Assembly (NCBI GenBank): GCA_025997955.1
Contig: BNVH01000059.1
Coordinates: 1-25,645 of the forward strand
Length of the DNA stretch: 25,645 bases
Source of the DNA: Synergistales bacterium
Lineage (GTDB): Bacteria; Synergistota; Synergistia; Synergistales; Aminobacteriaceae
Direction of reading: 5' to 3'
Every line of letters starts with the position of its first letter. Position 1 is the first letter of the stretch. The notes beneath the pieces are model-generated. The model did not search any database and was not told the DNA's origin. It was given only the letters and a program-made list of their open reading frames with translations. This document shows positions 6,875-14,976 of the stretch, in pieces. The translations under genes and the position numbers were made by a program.

Positions 6875-8998
6875 ATGGCTTCTAAATTGAAACTTGATGA
6901 CAAAAACGCGTCGTTCTGGTTAGATTTGTCCTCATCGCCTCTTTTGGCGATTGTACGCGATTCTATGACAATGGCTTTCCCTGTCATAATCGCTGGAGCT
7001 TTCGCTATTGTCATAAACAATTTTCCCATTAAAGCCTATCAGGATATGATGACGCGTGTATTCGGGGAACGTTGGAAGATGTTCGGCGGCTACGTGGGAG
7101 ACGGGACGCTGGCCGTGCTCGCCCCCGTGATGGTATTCAGCATCGCGAGCGGCATCGCCGAACTGCATAACTCGTGTCACAGGCTAAAAACAATTCACCC
7201 GCTCATGGTAGGGCTCATAAGTTTTTGTTCGCTTATGGTGATAATGGAACCGTCGTCCGACGCCGCCACCCCTTTTCTGTGGATGGGTATTCATGGACTC
7301 TTTGTGGCTATCGCGGTAGCGATTATGTCGAGTAAACTTTTCCTGTGGATATACGATAGGAATACGCGCCTGAAGTTTTTTACGGCCTCTCCGAGCGCGG
7401 TGATGATAAACGCGTTTTCGTCTCTCGCGCCAGGTATAGCGACGATATTTGTTTTTGCCGCCTTCAAGGCCGTGATGAATTATTTCGGGTACGTCGACAT
7501 TCACAAATTAGCGTATGACCTGCTATGTAAACCATTCGTCGGCATGGGGAACAACCTCGGCTCCGCCCTTGTCTTCGTGCTCTCCCGGCAGTTCCTCTGG
7601 TTTCTCGGCATACACGGTTCGAACGCGTTAGAGCCCGTGATGACGGAGATATTTCCCACCGTGGCCGCGACGGGCGGAGAATTTATATTCACCAGAGCCT
7701 TCTTGGACAGCTATTCCACAATGGGAGGTTCGGGAAACACATTGTCCCTTCTTTTGGCGTTTTTTGTGGCGCGCCGGCGTGAGCGGGGCATTGGAGTCGT
7801 GGCTGAAATATCAATTCTGCCCGCGTTATTTAACATAAACGAAACGCTCGTCTTCGGTCTGCCGATAGTGCTGAACCCGATATTTATCATACCGTTCATA
7901 GCCACTCCGATAGTTCTCACAGTGACGTCGTATCTCGCCATTTTATCGGGTCTCGTGAGCGTCGCTCCGACTGAAGTGGTCTGGACGACGCCCGCGCTTA
8001 TCAGCGGCTATGCCGCCTCAGGAAACATAACGGGCAGCCTTCTTCAGGTGTTTAACCTCATAATAGGGACGGCTATTTACCTTCCGTTTGTCCGCATATC
8101 GGACAGAGTTCAGGCGCTGAAGTTCCACGGGACATTCAAGGAATTAGTAGAGCTGAGCTATACGATGGGCGACAACGTCGGAGCGTCTTTGGTGAACAGG
8201 ACGGACAACATAGGCTCGCTGTCTCGCGCGCTCGCCAACGACCTCCTGATGTCGATAAAGAAAAACGAGCTGTATCTTGAGTACCAGCCGCAGGTCGACT
8301 GCCGCGACGGCCGCGTCCACGGGGTGGAGGCGTTAGTTCGCTGGAAGCATAGGCGGATGGGCAGGATTCCTCCGTGCCTCTTCATTCCTCTCGCGGAGGA
8401 GATAGGTTTCATTGACGAGATAGGCCTGTGGGTCTGCGATGAGTCGTGCCGTCAGGAACGCGAATGGATAGATAGGGAGATCAAAACCGTCGTGATGTCG
8501 TTTAACGTGTCTGTAAAACAGCTCGACGATGACGGCCTGCCGGAGAAAATAGCCGGAATAATCAAAAAATGGAACCTCGACCCGCATGTCATGAAGATGG
8601 AAGTCACGGAGTCCACGGGACTTTCGTCGGACATGGGGCACAACGACATAATACGCGATATTAAAATGATGGGCGTCAACATAGCGATAGACGACTTCGG
8701 AATGGGGCACACATCGCTCGTTTATCTGAAGCAGTTCCCCGTTTCGATGATAAAGCTCGACGGAAGCCTTGTAAAGGACGTAACGACGAGCAAAATAAGC
8801 ATGGATATAATAGCGACCATAAGCGAGCTTTGCCGCTCGATGGATATTCAGCTTTTGGCCGAGTTCGTGGAGACGGAGGAGCAGGCGATAAAGCTAAAAA
8901 GCCTTGGATGCTGCATGTTCCAAGGTTATCTCTACAGCCCCGCGCTCTCCCCCGAAAATTGCGAGGCCGCGATAAGGCAGGGGTTCAGAGTGTACTAA
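6875..8998 (+). CDS. PTS EIIC-type membrane sugar receptor fused to an EAL cyclic-di-GMP phosphodiesterase
   Basis: This 707-residue two-part protein has an N-terminal EIIC domain of the lactose/cellobiose/chitobiose type (about 1-430). It has multiple membrane segments and keeps GIHG (245-248) and NINETLVFGLPIVLNP (starting 320), whose His and Glu line the sugar site in this family. The C-terminal EAL domain (about 462-705) keeps the catalytic set: EALVRW (E485), FNVSV, MEVTES, IDDFG, IKLDGS, AEFVET and FQGY. It should therefore hydrolyse c-di-GMP. No EIIA or EIIB domain or gene is seen here, so the EIIC part probably senses sugar, or senses and takes it up. ATG 6875 has GAGGTGA 5 nt upstream. 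The gene lies 36 bp after dnaB, so read-through is possible. Similar fusions are annotated in enterobacteria. Confidence 0.93.
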   Translation: MASKLKLDDKNASFWLDLSSSPLLAIVRDSMTMAFPVIIAGAFAIVINNFPIKAYQDMMTRVFGERWKMFGGYVGDGTLAVLAPVMVFSIASGIAELHNSCHRLKTIHPLMVGLISFCSLMVIMEPSSDAATPFLWMGIHGLFVAIAVAIMSSKLFLWIYDRNTRLKFFTASPSAVMINAFSSLAPGIATIFVFAAFKAVMNYFGYVDIHKLAYDLLCKPFVGMGNNLGSALVFVLSRQFLWFLGIHGSNALEPVMTEIFPTVAATGGEFIFTRAFLDSYSTMGGSGNTLSLLLAFFVARRRERGIGVVAEISILPALFNINETLVFGLPIVLNPIFIIPFIATPIVLTVTSYLAILSGLVSVAPTEVVWTTPALISGYAASGNITGSLLQVFNLIIGTAIYLPFVRISDRVQALKFHGTFKELVELSYTMGDNVGASLVNRTDNIGSLSRALANDLLMSIKKNELYLEYQPQVDCRDGRVHGVEALVRWKHRRMGRIPPCLFIPLAEEIGFIDEIGLWVCDESCRQEREWIDREIKTVVMSFNVSVKQLDDDGLPEKIAGIIKKWNLDPHVMKMEVTESTGLSSDMGHNDIIRDIKMMGVNIAIDDFGMGHTSLVYLKQFPVSMIKLDGSLVKDVTTSKISMDIIATISELCRSMDIQLLAEFVETEEQAIKLKSLGCCMFQGYLYSPALSPENCEAAIRQGFRVY

Positions 8999-9441
8999 GC
9001 TTTCCCCGAACTCCCAAATCCTCCCTCGCCCCTCGCTGTCTCGTCAAGCTCGTCAGCCTCCTCGAATTTCACCTGACAGACGGGCGCTACGACCATCTGA
9101 GCTATCCTATCGCCGCATTTGACCTCATATGGCTCATCGCCCAAGTTCATCAATATAACGCCTATCTCGCCCCTGTAGTCCGCGTCTATCGTTCCGGGGC
9201 TGTTGGGCAAGATTATGCCGTGTTTCAGGGCGAGGCCGCTTCTTGGACGCACCTGGGCTTCGTATCCGACGGGTAGAGCTACGCGGACGCCCGTATGGAT
9301 AAGCGCCCTCTCGCCCTTTTGCAGCAAACAATCCTCGACCGCTCTGAGGTCGACTCCGGCCGAGGCCGGAGTCGCGTATGACGGAAATGGAAAATCCTTT
9401 GCGCGTCCTGTGCGCAATATGAGAACAGAAACTTCATTCAT
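8995..9441 (-). CDS. dut: deoxyuridine 5'-triphosphate nucleotidohydrolase (dUTPase)
   Basis: This enzyme hydrolyses dUTP to dUMP and pyrophosphate, which keeps uracil out of DNA and feeds dTMP synthesis. The 148-residue trimeric-type dUTPase has all five motifs in order: ASAGVDLRA, PRSGLA, GTIDADYRGEI, GDRIAQMV and the glycine-rich RGEGGFGSSGK near the C-terminus. It follows pnp by 26 bp on the same strand. No Shine-Dalgarno sequence precedes ATG 9441. Instead a 17-bp tandem duplication creates a second ATG upstream, whose 6-codon frame stops at a TGA overlapping this start. Its stop overlaps that of the convergent EIIC-EAL gene by 4 bp. Confidence 0.97.
   Translation of the reverse strand: MNEVSVLILRTGRAKDFPFPSYATPASAGVDLRAVEDCLLQKGERALIHTGVRVALPVGYEAQVRPRSGLALKHGIILPNSPGTIDADYRGEIGVILMNLGDEPYEVKCGDRIAQMVVAPVCQVKFEEADELDETARGEGGFGSSGKA
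9351..9374. repeat. 11-bp inverted repeat inside the start of dut
   Basis: CGACTCCGGCC (9351-9361) and GGCCGGAGTCG (9364-9374) are perfect inverted copies with a 2-bp spacer. They cover the codons of dUTPase motif 1 (PASAGVD). In the mRNA this is a strong GC hairpin about 70-90 nt after the start codon. It may be a chance result of codon choice. Confidence 0.85.
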
Positions 9442-9464
9442 TTTAAAACTTCATTCATTTTAAA
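9431..9464. repeat. exact 17-bp tandem duplication over the dut start codon
   Basis: The unit acttcattcattttaaa occurs twice without gap, at 9431-9447 and 9448-9464. The first copy holds the dut start codon and the second lies in the 26-bp pnp-dut gap. On the coding strand, each copy carries ATGAATGAAGT. Confidence 0.97.
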
Positions 9465-9467
9465 GTT

Positions 9468-11738
9468 TTAACGCCGGCCGTAACCGCCGCCACCGCCTGA
9501 CGGTCTGCGGTCACGGTCGCTCCGGCCGCCCCTGTCTCCTCGGTCTCCCCTGTCACCTCTATCGCTTGGGGTGTAGGCGGGAGCTTCGGCCGCGACTTTC
9601 TCTATGAGCTTTTCACGCTCGCGCTCACTCTCTAAGGCGGAGCCGAACCCGGCTTCGGTCGCTTTCGCTTCATCGGTCACAATGCGGCGGCGTGACAGAT
9701 TTACGCGTCCCATGTCGTCTATCTCCTTGACCATGACGAGCACCTTGTCGCCGGACTTGAAGATGTCCTCAACCTTGGGTACGCGCTTTGTACTCATCTC
9801 GCTGAGGTGTAAAAGCCCTTCCTTGCCCGGCAGACACTCCACAAAAGCGCCGAAAGACATCAGGCGCGTCACTGTGCCGTGGTAAATTTCACCTGCCGCT
9901 AAGTTTTTGGTCAGGCCGCGAATAATTGTGAGGGCCTCGTTGACCTTCTCCTGGCTTGGGCCGGCTATGCTCACGTCGCCTGTGTCGTCGACGTTTATCT
10001 TGACGCCTGTTCTCTGCGTGATACTGCGAATCATCTTGCCGCCTGGGCCTATGACGTCGCGAATTTTGTCGGGGTCTATGGATGTTTTGTGGATGCGCGG
10101 AGCGTTCAGCGACATATCGGCGGGCTTTGATATGCACTCGTCCATTTTATCCAATATCTCAAGACGCGCGACCCTTGCCTGACCGAGGGCCTGCTCTAAA
10201 ATAGCGCGCGTTATGCCGCCGGCTTTATTGTCCATCTGAAGCGCCGTCACACCCTCGCGCGTCCCGGCGACTTTGAAGTCCATGTCGCCGTAATGGTCTT
10301 CCAAGCCCTGAATATCTGTCAAGACTTGAACTTTGTCCCCTTCTTTGATGAGACCCATAGCTACGCCCGCGACGTGGCGAGTTATCGGTACGCCGGCCTG
10401 CATCATGGAGAGACTCCCTCCGCAGATGCTGGCCTGAGAGCTCGACCCGTTGGACTCTAAAATATCGGATACGACGCGGACAACATAAGGAAACTCCTCT
10501 TCGGACGGGATGACGTAGCGCAACGCGCGCTCGGCCAACGCGCCGTGCCCTATTTCGCGCCGTCCTGGGCCTCGCATAGGCTTGATTTCGCCGACTGAGT
10601 AGGGCGGAAAATTATAGTGCAGGATAAAGCGTTTGGCCGGCTCGTCGAGCTTGATTCCGTCCAGCACCTGGTCGTCCTCGCCCACCATGCCGAGGGTAGT
10701 GACGGCCAAAGACTGGGTTTCACCTCTTGTGAAGAGAGCCGAGCCATGCACGCGCGGCAGGACGCCGAGCTCGCATGTTATCTTGCGCAGCTGATTCATG
10801 GCGCGTCCGTCAGCTCTGACGCCTTCGTTTACGATGATACCGCGCATTATCTTCTTGACTCGCCCCTCGATGGCGGCGGCTACGTAGTCTCCCTTATCTG
10901 GGAACTGCGCGGCCGCGCGCTTACGGACTTCGGATATTTTATCGGCTCTCGGTTTTTTCTCGTGTATACGAACAGCGGCGTCTATGTCAGGGTCTATGTT
11001 GGACACTACCCATTCGTCTATTTCGGGGATTTTCTCCGGGGAGGGAATAGCTATCTCTGGCTTGCCCACTTCTTCTTTCATCTTGCGGAACAGGGCTATT
11101 ATCTTTTTGATCTCAGTCTGAGCCAAGTCGAGCGCGTCGATAAGGGTCTCCTCCGGTATCTCCTGCGAGCCGGACTCCACCATCGTGAGCCCGTCGTCGT
11201 GACCGGCGACCAAGAGATCAAGAGACGACTGGGTCATCTGAGCCTCTGTGGGGTTCACGACCAACTGTCCGTCGATTAGACCGACTCTCACAGCCCCCAC
11301 AGGCCCGCCCCAAGGGATGCCCGATATGGCGAGAGCGGCGGACGCGCCGTTTATGGCCAAGACGTTTGGCGGATAAATTTGGTCGACCGCCATGACTGTG
11401 GCCACGACGTGGACGTCGTTTCGCATATCGTCACTAAACAGCGAGCGAATAGAACGGTCTACCACGCGGGAGCTTAGGATAGCCGATTCTGTGGGGCGCC
11501 CCTCTCTTTTGATAAAGCCGCCGGGGATTTTTCCAGCGGCGTAGTACCGCTCTTCAAAATCAACCAACAGCGGGAAAAAGTCGATGCCCGTCCGAACCGT
11601 GTCCGTGATACAGGCCGTATTCAAAATCACGGTGTCTCCATGCGACGCCATAACAGCCCCATTAGCCTGCTTCGCGACTTTACCCGTGCGAAACACCATC
11701 GGCGACGCGCCAATCTGCACGGAAAACTCTTTCTCCAT
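9468..11738 (-). CDS. pnp: polyribonucleotide nucleotidyltransferase (PNPase)
   Basis: PNPase degrades RNA 3'-5' with phosphate and can add tails. It acts alone or in a degradosome. The 756-residue protein has two RNase PH domains (about 1-220 and 310-540, with DMDFKVAGTREGVTALQMDN in the second), a KH domain with IRDVIGPGGKMIR (from about 553) and an S1 domain with GTVTRLMSFGAFVE (about 613-683). It ends in a tail with DRGDRGDRGGRSDRDRR and a glycine run. I chose ATG 11738 because AAGGAGG lies 9 nt upstream. An in-frame ATG at 11774 would include that site in the gene. The common neighbour rpsO is not present. dut follows on the same transcript. Confidence 0.97.
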   Translation of the reverse strand: MEKEFSVQIGASPMVFRTGKVAKQANGAVMASHGDTVILNTACITDTVRTGIDFFPLLVDFEERYYAAGKIPGGFIKREGRPTESAILSSRVVDRSIRSLFSDDMRNDVHVVATVMAVDQIYPPNVLAINGASAALAISGIPWGGPVGAVRVGLIDGQLVVNPTEAQMTQSSLDLLVAGHDDGLTMVESGSQEIPEETLIDALDLAQTEIKKIIALFRKMKEEVGKPEIAIPSPEKIPEIDEWVVSNIDPDIDAAVRIHEKKPRADKISEVRKRAAAQFPDKGDYVAAAIEGRVKKIMRGIIVNEGVRADGRAMNQLRKITCELGVLPRVHGSALFTRGETQSLAVTTLGMVGEDDQVLDGIKLDEPAKRFILHYNFPPYSVGEIKPMRGPGRREIGHGALAERALRYVIPSEEEFPYVVRVVSDILESNGSSSQASICGGSLSMMQAGVPITRHVAGVAMGLIKEGDKVQVLTDIQGLEDHYGDMDFKVAGTREGVTALQMDNKAGGITRAILEQALGQARVARLEILDKMDECISKPADMSLNAPRIHKTSIDPDKIRDVIGPGGKMIRSITQRTGVKINVDDTGDVSIAGPSQEKVNEALTIIRGLTKNLAAGEIYHGTVTRLMSFGAFVECLPGKEGLLHLSEMSTKRVPKVEDIFKSGDKVLVMVKEIDDMGRVNLSRRRIVTDEAKATEAGFGSALESEREREKLIEKVAAEAPAYTPSDRGDRGDRGDRGGRSDRDRRPSGGGGGYGRR

Positions 11739-11874
11739 ATATTCATTCCTCCTTAAAAATCTTTCCTTCTCCATATGTAAGATTTAGAATATCACAAAAA
11801 AACCTTTAAAGGGGGTGAAATAAAGAACAAATGGTGTATTATTTAAGCGTTTATTTATGAAAGGAGACATTTTT

Positions 11875-12243
11875 ATGGCGCTTGTCGTATGTGAACTATG
11901 CAAAAAAGCCTTTATCAATGGGCCTAATTTTGAAAAAGCTTGCCCTGCCTGCAAAGATACGCTCATAGATGTAGGAAGCGTGGTGCGTAATTTTCTGCGA
12001 GATAACGAGAGAGAACTTTTTACGGTATATGATATAAACAGAATCTTAGGCGTCGACCTAAAAGTCTTGGACGCGCTTGTGGCCACCGGTATGATAGAGT
12101 CGAACACGCAAGGCTATATGAAGCCTTATTCAAGGGACAGAAGCCTGGGGGTTATAGACTCGACTTTAACGCGCGAAACGCTGAGGGGCGGAAAGTCGTC
12201 CATGCACTACGAGAAGAAACGGGAGCGTAAGAATTCGAAATGA
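11875..12243 (+). CDS. small zinc-ribbon protein resembling the flagellar-operon YvyF family
   Basis: This is a 122-residue cytoplasmic protein. The N-terminus has two CxxC pairs (CELC at about 6-9 and CPAC at about 24-27), which fit a zinc ribbon. A helical middle, VVRNFLRDNERELFTVYDIN, and RILGVDLKVLDALVATGMIE follow; these resemble the YvyF-like (TIGR03826) proteins found next to flagellar genes, with a helix-turn-helix-like part. The tail is basic. ATG 11875 is preceded by AAAGGAGA at 8-nt spacing; the ATG at 11857 lies before that site and is unlikely. No flagellar gene adjoins it. Its stop overlaps the start of the FAD enzyme gene as ATGA, so the two are probably co-translated. The family call is by resemblance only. 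Confidence 0.6.
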   Translation: MALVVCELCKKAFINGPNFEKACPACKDTLIDVGSVVRNFLRDNERELFTVYDINRILGVDLKVLDALVATGMIESNTQGYMKPYSRDRSLGVIDSTLTRETLRGGKSSMHYEKKRERKNSK

Positions 12244-14456
12244 AGCTGAAAAATATGTCTTTGGTGACCATTCTTTTTTCCGCCTTTTTTTTCACTCTTG
12301 TTTTCGCGCCGCCCGGCCTGTCGGCGACGAATAGACCACCAAAAGCTCCGAGAGCCGAGTATGACGTCATCGTCGCCGGAGGCGGTATTGGGGGAGTGGC
12401 GGCCGCTATTCAGGCGGCGCGGGGGGGCGTCTCCGTGCTGATTGTCGAGCCGAGCGACTGGATAGGAGGACAGGCCACAGCCGCTGGAGTTTCCACTATG
12501 GACGACATGAGCCGGCAGCGCAGCGGCGTTTATTTAGAGTTTGTGACGAGGTTGGAATATTACTACGGCGCAAGGGGCAAATCCATGGGGACATGCTATT
12601 GGGATCCTCGCAGCGTGGCTTTTGAGCCGTCCATAGGGCAGAGAATTCTTTATGAAATGCTTGACGACGCCAAGAGAATAGGTAAAAAGCCGCTCGATAT
12701 AGAGCTTGAAACTTCCGTATCCAAAGTATCAATGGACAAAAATCGCGTGAGGGGCGTCACCATAACAAACAAAGGGGGGAGGACGCGCGACGTCGTCTGC
12801 CGCGCGCTAATAGACGCGACCGAGTACGGCGATGTTCTGCCCTTGGCCGGGGCCGGATATAGAGCCGGAAACTCCGTAACGCCGTTTATCAAATCTGACG
12901 CTATGATTCAAGACATAACATGGACGGCCGTTCTCAGGTACTACCCCGGAGGCGTACCGCGGCATCTGAGAGCCATCACTCCTCTTCCGGGCTACGAGGA
13001 AGCGCGGCGCAACTACGAAAGCTACGTCACGCCAAAAGGCATCCCGTTCAAGGGCACATATCCCGTTCCGCTCCCGGTCGATTTTGTCAGCCATAACGCG
13101 TACCGCGGACTTCCTAACTCGTCGACTTCCTGGAACTATGACGGACGGCCGGAAAACTGGAGATATATCTCCAAAACCGTAGCTAACTGGGGGAACGACT
13201 ATCCGGGCAGGGGCGGCTGGAAAAACGGGCGCACGGGCTTGCCTGTAGAGTATTTGGAGAACAGGGACATTAGGGCGAAAGTGGAAAAAGAGGCCTTCAT
13301 CAAGACTTTGCACTTCATCTACTACATCCAAAACGAGCTTGGGGAAAACTGGTCGGTCACGGACGACGAGTACGAAAACATAGACCTGCCGGAGGCCGCG
13401 CAAGACTTGCCCTTGGAATGGCAGGAGATAGCGAGGCGTATGCCGCCTATTCCGTATGTGAGAGAATCGCGGAGAATTCTGGGCGAGCACACGCTGACGT
13501 CAGAGGAGATTTTACGCAATTCGCTGAGCTACCGCGACGGGCAGACGCGTCATGAGTTCTCGGACGCTATAGCCATAGGCGGATATATCTTGGACCTGCA
13601 CGGAGCGAACATGGACTCCGATGTCGAGGCCGAGACCGGCGAGCGCGCGGTCTCAGCGGCGCGTAACCGTCCGCGGGGCCCCTTTCAGGTGCCGCTCAGG
13701 ATTTTAGTGCCAAAAGATATAGACGGCCTTATCGCGGCGGAGAAAAACCTCTCCATGACAAGGCTCTCCGCCGGGGCTATCCGCCTTCAGCCTATTTGCA
13801 TGATGGTCGGGCAAGCCGCCGGAGCTTTGGCCGCGCTCTCCGCCGGCAATGGGATTGCGCCGCGCGACGTGCCGCCAGTAAGGGTGCAGCGAGCTTTGTT
13901 GGAGGCCGGAGTCGTTCTGTCTCTTTGCAAATACTCAGACGTGCCGCCGGAGCATCCTTTTTTCAACGCCGTACAGCTGTTCAACTTATACGGTATTATG
14001 GATCCGCTGTCGCCGCCTCACGCGCCCTCTTACAACATCAGCGATCTCGACGATCCTGTCCTCGCCATGGCCATCATCCGAGGGGCCGACAAGGGCGTCT
14101 TCGGCGTGGACGAGCTTATTACGCAAGAGGACATGGTCGCTATCCTCACCAAGGCCAAGGAAGCCGCCAAGATAGAGACAGGCGAGATTCCCGCCCTTAC
14201 GGACAAGTCCGATCGCTTTATTACGAGGGGCGTTTTCGCGCGAGCTCTCGTTTCGGCGTTCGGCTTTTCGGCCGGCGCGTCCGGCGGGCGTTCTTTCAGC
14301 GTCTCCGGTGAGCACCCGGCCAACGAAGCCGTAAAAATCTTGGACTCCAATGGGATATTAAAACTTTACAAAAACAGCCGCGACTTTCACCCGGGGCGTC
14401 CCGTGACGCGCGGCGAAGCCGCCGAAATGCTCATGGCCGCGATGACGGCGAATTAG
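12240..14456 (+). CDS. exported FAD-dependent oxidoreductase with C-terminal S-layer-homology-like repeats
   Basis: This 738-residue protein starts with a signal peptide (hydrophobic residues 7-28, probable cleavage after LSA). A Rossmann FAD-binding fold follows, with YDVIVAGGGIGGVAAAIQAA and VLIVEPSDWIGGQ. Later RRSGVYLEF-like, FEPSIGQRILYEML and DLHG segments are typical of the FAD_oxidored (PF12831) group. From about residue 575 it carries repeats resembling SLH modules, such as ITRGVFARALVSAFGF and AVKILDSNGILKLY followed by PVTRGEAAEMLMAAM. SLH modules anchor proteins to the cell wall or, in some diderms, to the envelope. The substrate is unknown. The start overlaps the upstream zinc-ribbon stop by 4 bp, and the stop overlaps the convergent ogt stop by 4 bp. 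Confidence 0.85.
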   Translation: MKLKNMSLVTILFSAFFFTLVFAPPGLSATNRPPKAPRAEYDVIVAGGGIGGVAAAIQAARGGVSVLIVEPSDWIGGQATAAGVSTMDDMSRQRSGVYLEFVTRLEYYYGARGKSMGTCYWDPRSVAFEPSIGQRILYEMLDDAKRIGKKPLDIELETSVSKVSMDKNRVRGVTITNKGGRTRDVVCRALIDATEYGDVLPLAGAGYRAGNSVTPFIKSDAMIQDITWTAVLRYYPGGVPRHLRAITPLPGYEEARRNYESYVTPKGIPFKGTYPVPLPVDFVSHNAYRGLPNSSTSWNYDGRPENWRYISKTVANWGNDYPGRGGWKNGRTGLPVEYLENRDIRAKVEKEAFIKTLHFIYYIQNELGENWSVTDDEYENIDLPEAAQDLPLEWQEIARRMPPIPYVRESRRILGEHTLTSEEILRNSLSYRDGQTRHEFSDAIAIGGYILDLHGANMDSDVEAETGERAVSAARNRPRGPFQVPLRILVPKDIDGLIAAEKNLSMTRLSAGAIRLQPICMMVGQAAGALAALSAGNGIAPRDVPPVRVQRALLEAGVVLSLCKYSDVPPEHPFFNAVQLFNLYGIMDPLSPPHAPSYNISDLDDPVLAMAIIRGADKGVFGVDELITQEDMVAILTKAKEAAKIETGEIPALTDKSDRFITRGVFARALVSAFGFSAGASGGRSFSVSGEHPANEAVKILDSNGILKLYKNSRDFHPGRPVTRGEAAEMLMAAMTAN

Positions 14457-14950
14457 CTCTTACGCTCCAATTCAAGCAGCGCCTGTTTTTTGTCCAAGCC
14501 TCCGGCGTAACCGGTTAGAGCGCCGGTTGAACCCACGACGCGGTGACAGGGTATGAGAATCGAGATTGGGTTGTGCCCTACGGCGCCGCCCACGGCTTGA
14601 GCGGCGATCTTGGCCTTGCCTTGCTCGGTCGCGATTTGTTTGGCGATTGCGCCGTAAGTCGTGGTGCGGCCGTATGGAATATCGAGCAGAATGCGCCACA
14701 CCGCTTGGCGGAATTCGGAGCCGACGGGGGCCAACGCGAGGGAAATATCGGGCTTATCGCCCCTGAAATAAGCGTCAAGCCAAACGCGAAGCTCGGACAG
14801 CACGGGATAGTCCGGCGCGGCCTCAAAATCTTTGAGCTCCGCCGGAAAATATTTTTGCCTGTCGAACCACAGCCCAACAAGCGCGCCATCGCGCGCCGTC
14901 GCGGTCATAGATCCTATGGGCGACTGATAATTACATGTAAAAATATCCAT
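14453..14950 (-). CDS. ogt: methylated-DNA-[protein]-cysteine S-methyltransferase
   Basis: This suicide repair protein moves the alkyl group from O6-alkylguanine to its own cysteine. The 165-residue protein has the alkyltransferase fold with the active site ILIPCHRVVGSTGALTGYAG, in which the PCHRV cysteine is the acceptor. The helix-turn-helix segment before it reads TTYGAIAKQIA. No AraC-type Ada domain is present, so this is an Ogt-type protein. ATG 14950 has GGAG 9 nt upstream. It is the last gene of the helicase-HAD-ogt transcript, 26 bp after the HAD gene, and is convergent with the FAD enzyme gene. Confidence 0.96.
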   Translation of the reverse strand: MDIFTCNYQSPIGSMTATARDGALVGLWFDRQKYFPAELKDFEAAPDYPVLSELRVWLDAYFRGDKPDISLALAPVGSEFRQAVWRILLDIPYGRTTTYGAIAKQIATEQGKAKIAAQAVGGAVGHNPISILIPCHRVVGSTGALTGYAGGLDKKQALLELERKS

Positions 14951-14976
14951 TTTACATCACTCCGGCCGTATTTGTT

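Noticed and set aside
9500..9560. Short GC-rich repeats at the pnp 3' end (ctgtctcctcggtctcccc-like)
   Set aside because: They simply encode the DRGDRGDRG tail and are not an independent repeat array or CRISPR.
10617..11279. A 220-codon open frame on the plus strand
   Set aside because: It is antisense to pnp, where the PNPase frame is fully supported by motifs.
11739..11774. An in-frame ATG 12 codons upstream of the chosen pnp start
   Set aside because: It would bury the strong AAGGAGG site inside the gene and add MEKERFLRRNEY, which PNPase proteins lack.
11810..11874. TATTAT at about 11837 as a promoter for the zinc-ribbon gene
   Set aside because: No acceptable -35 lies 16-18 bp upstream; a promoter is expected in this gap but cannot be placed with confidence.
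12807..13490. A 227-codon open frame on the minus strand
   Set aside because: It lies within the FAD oxidoreductase, whose frame is continuous and recognised.
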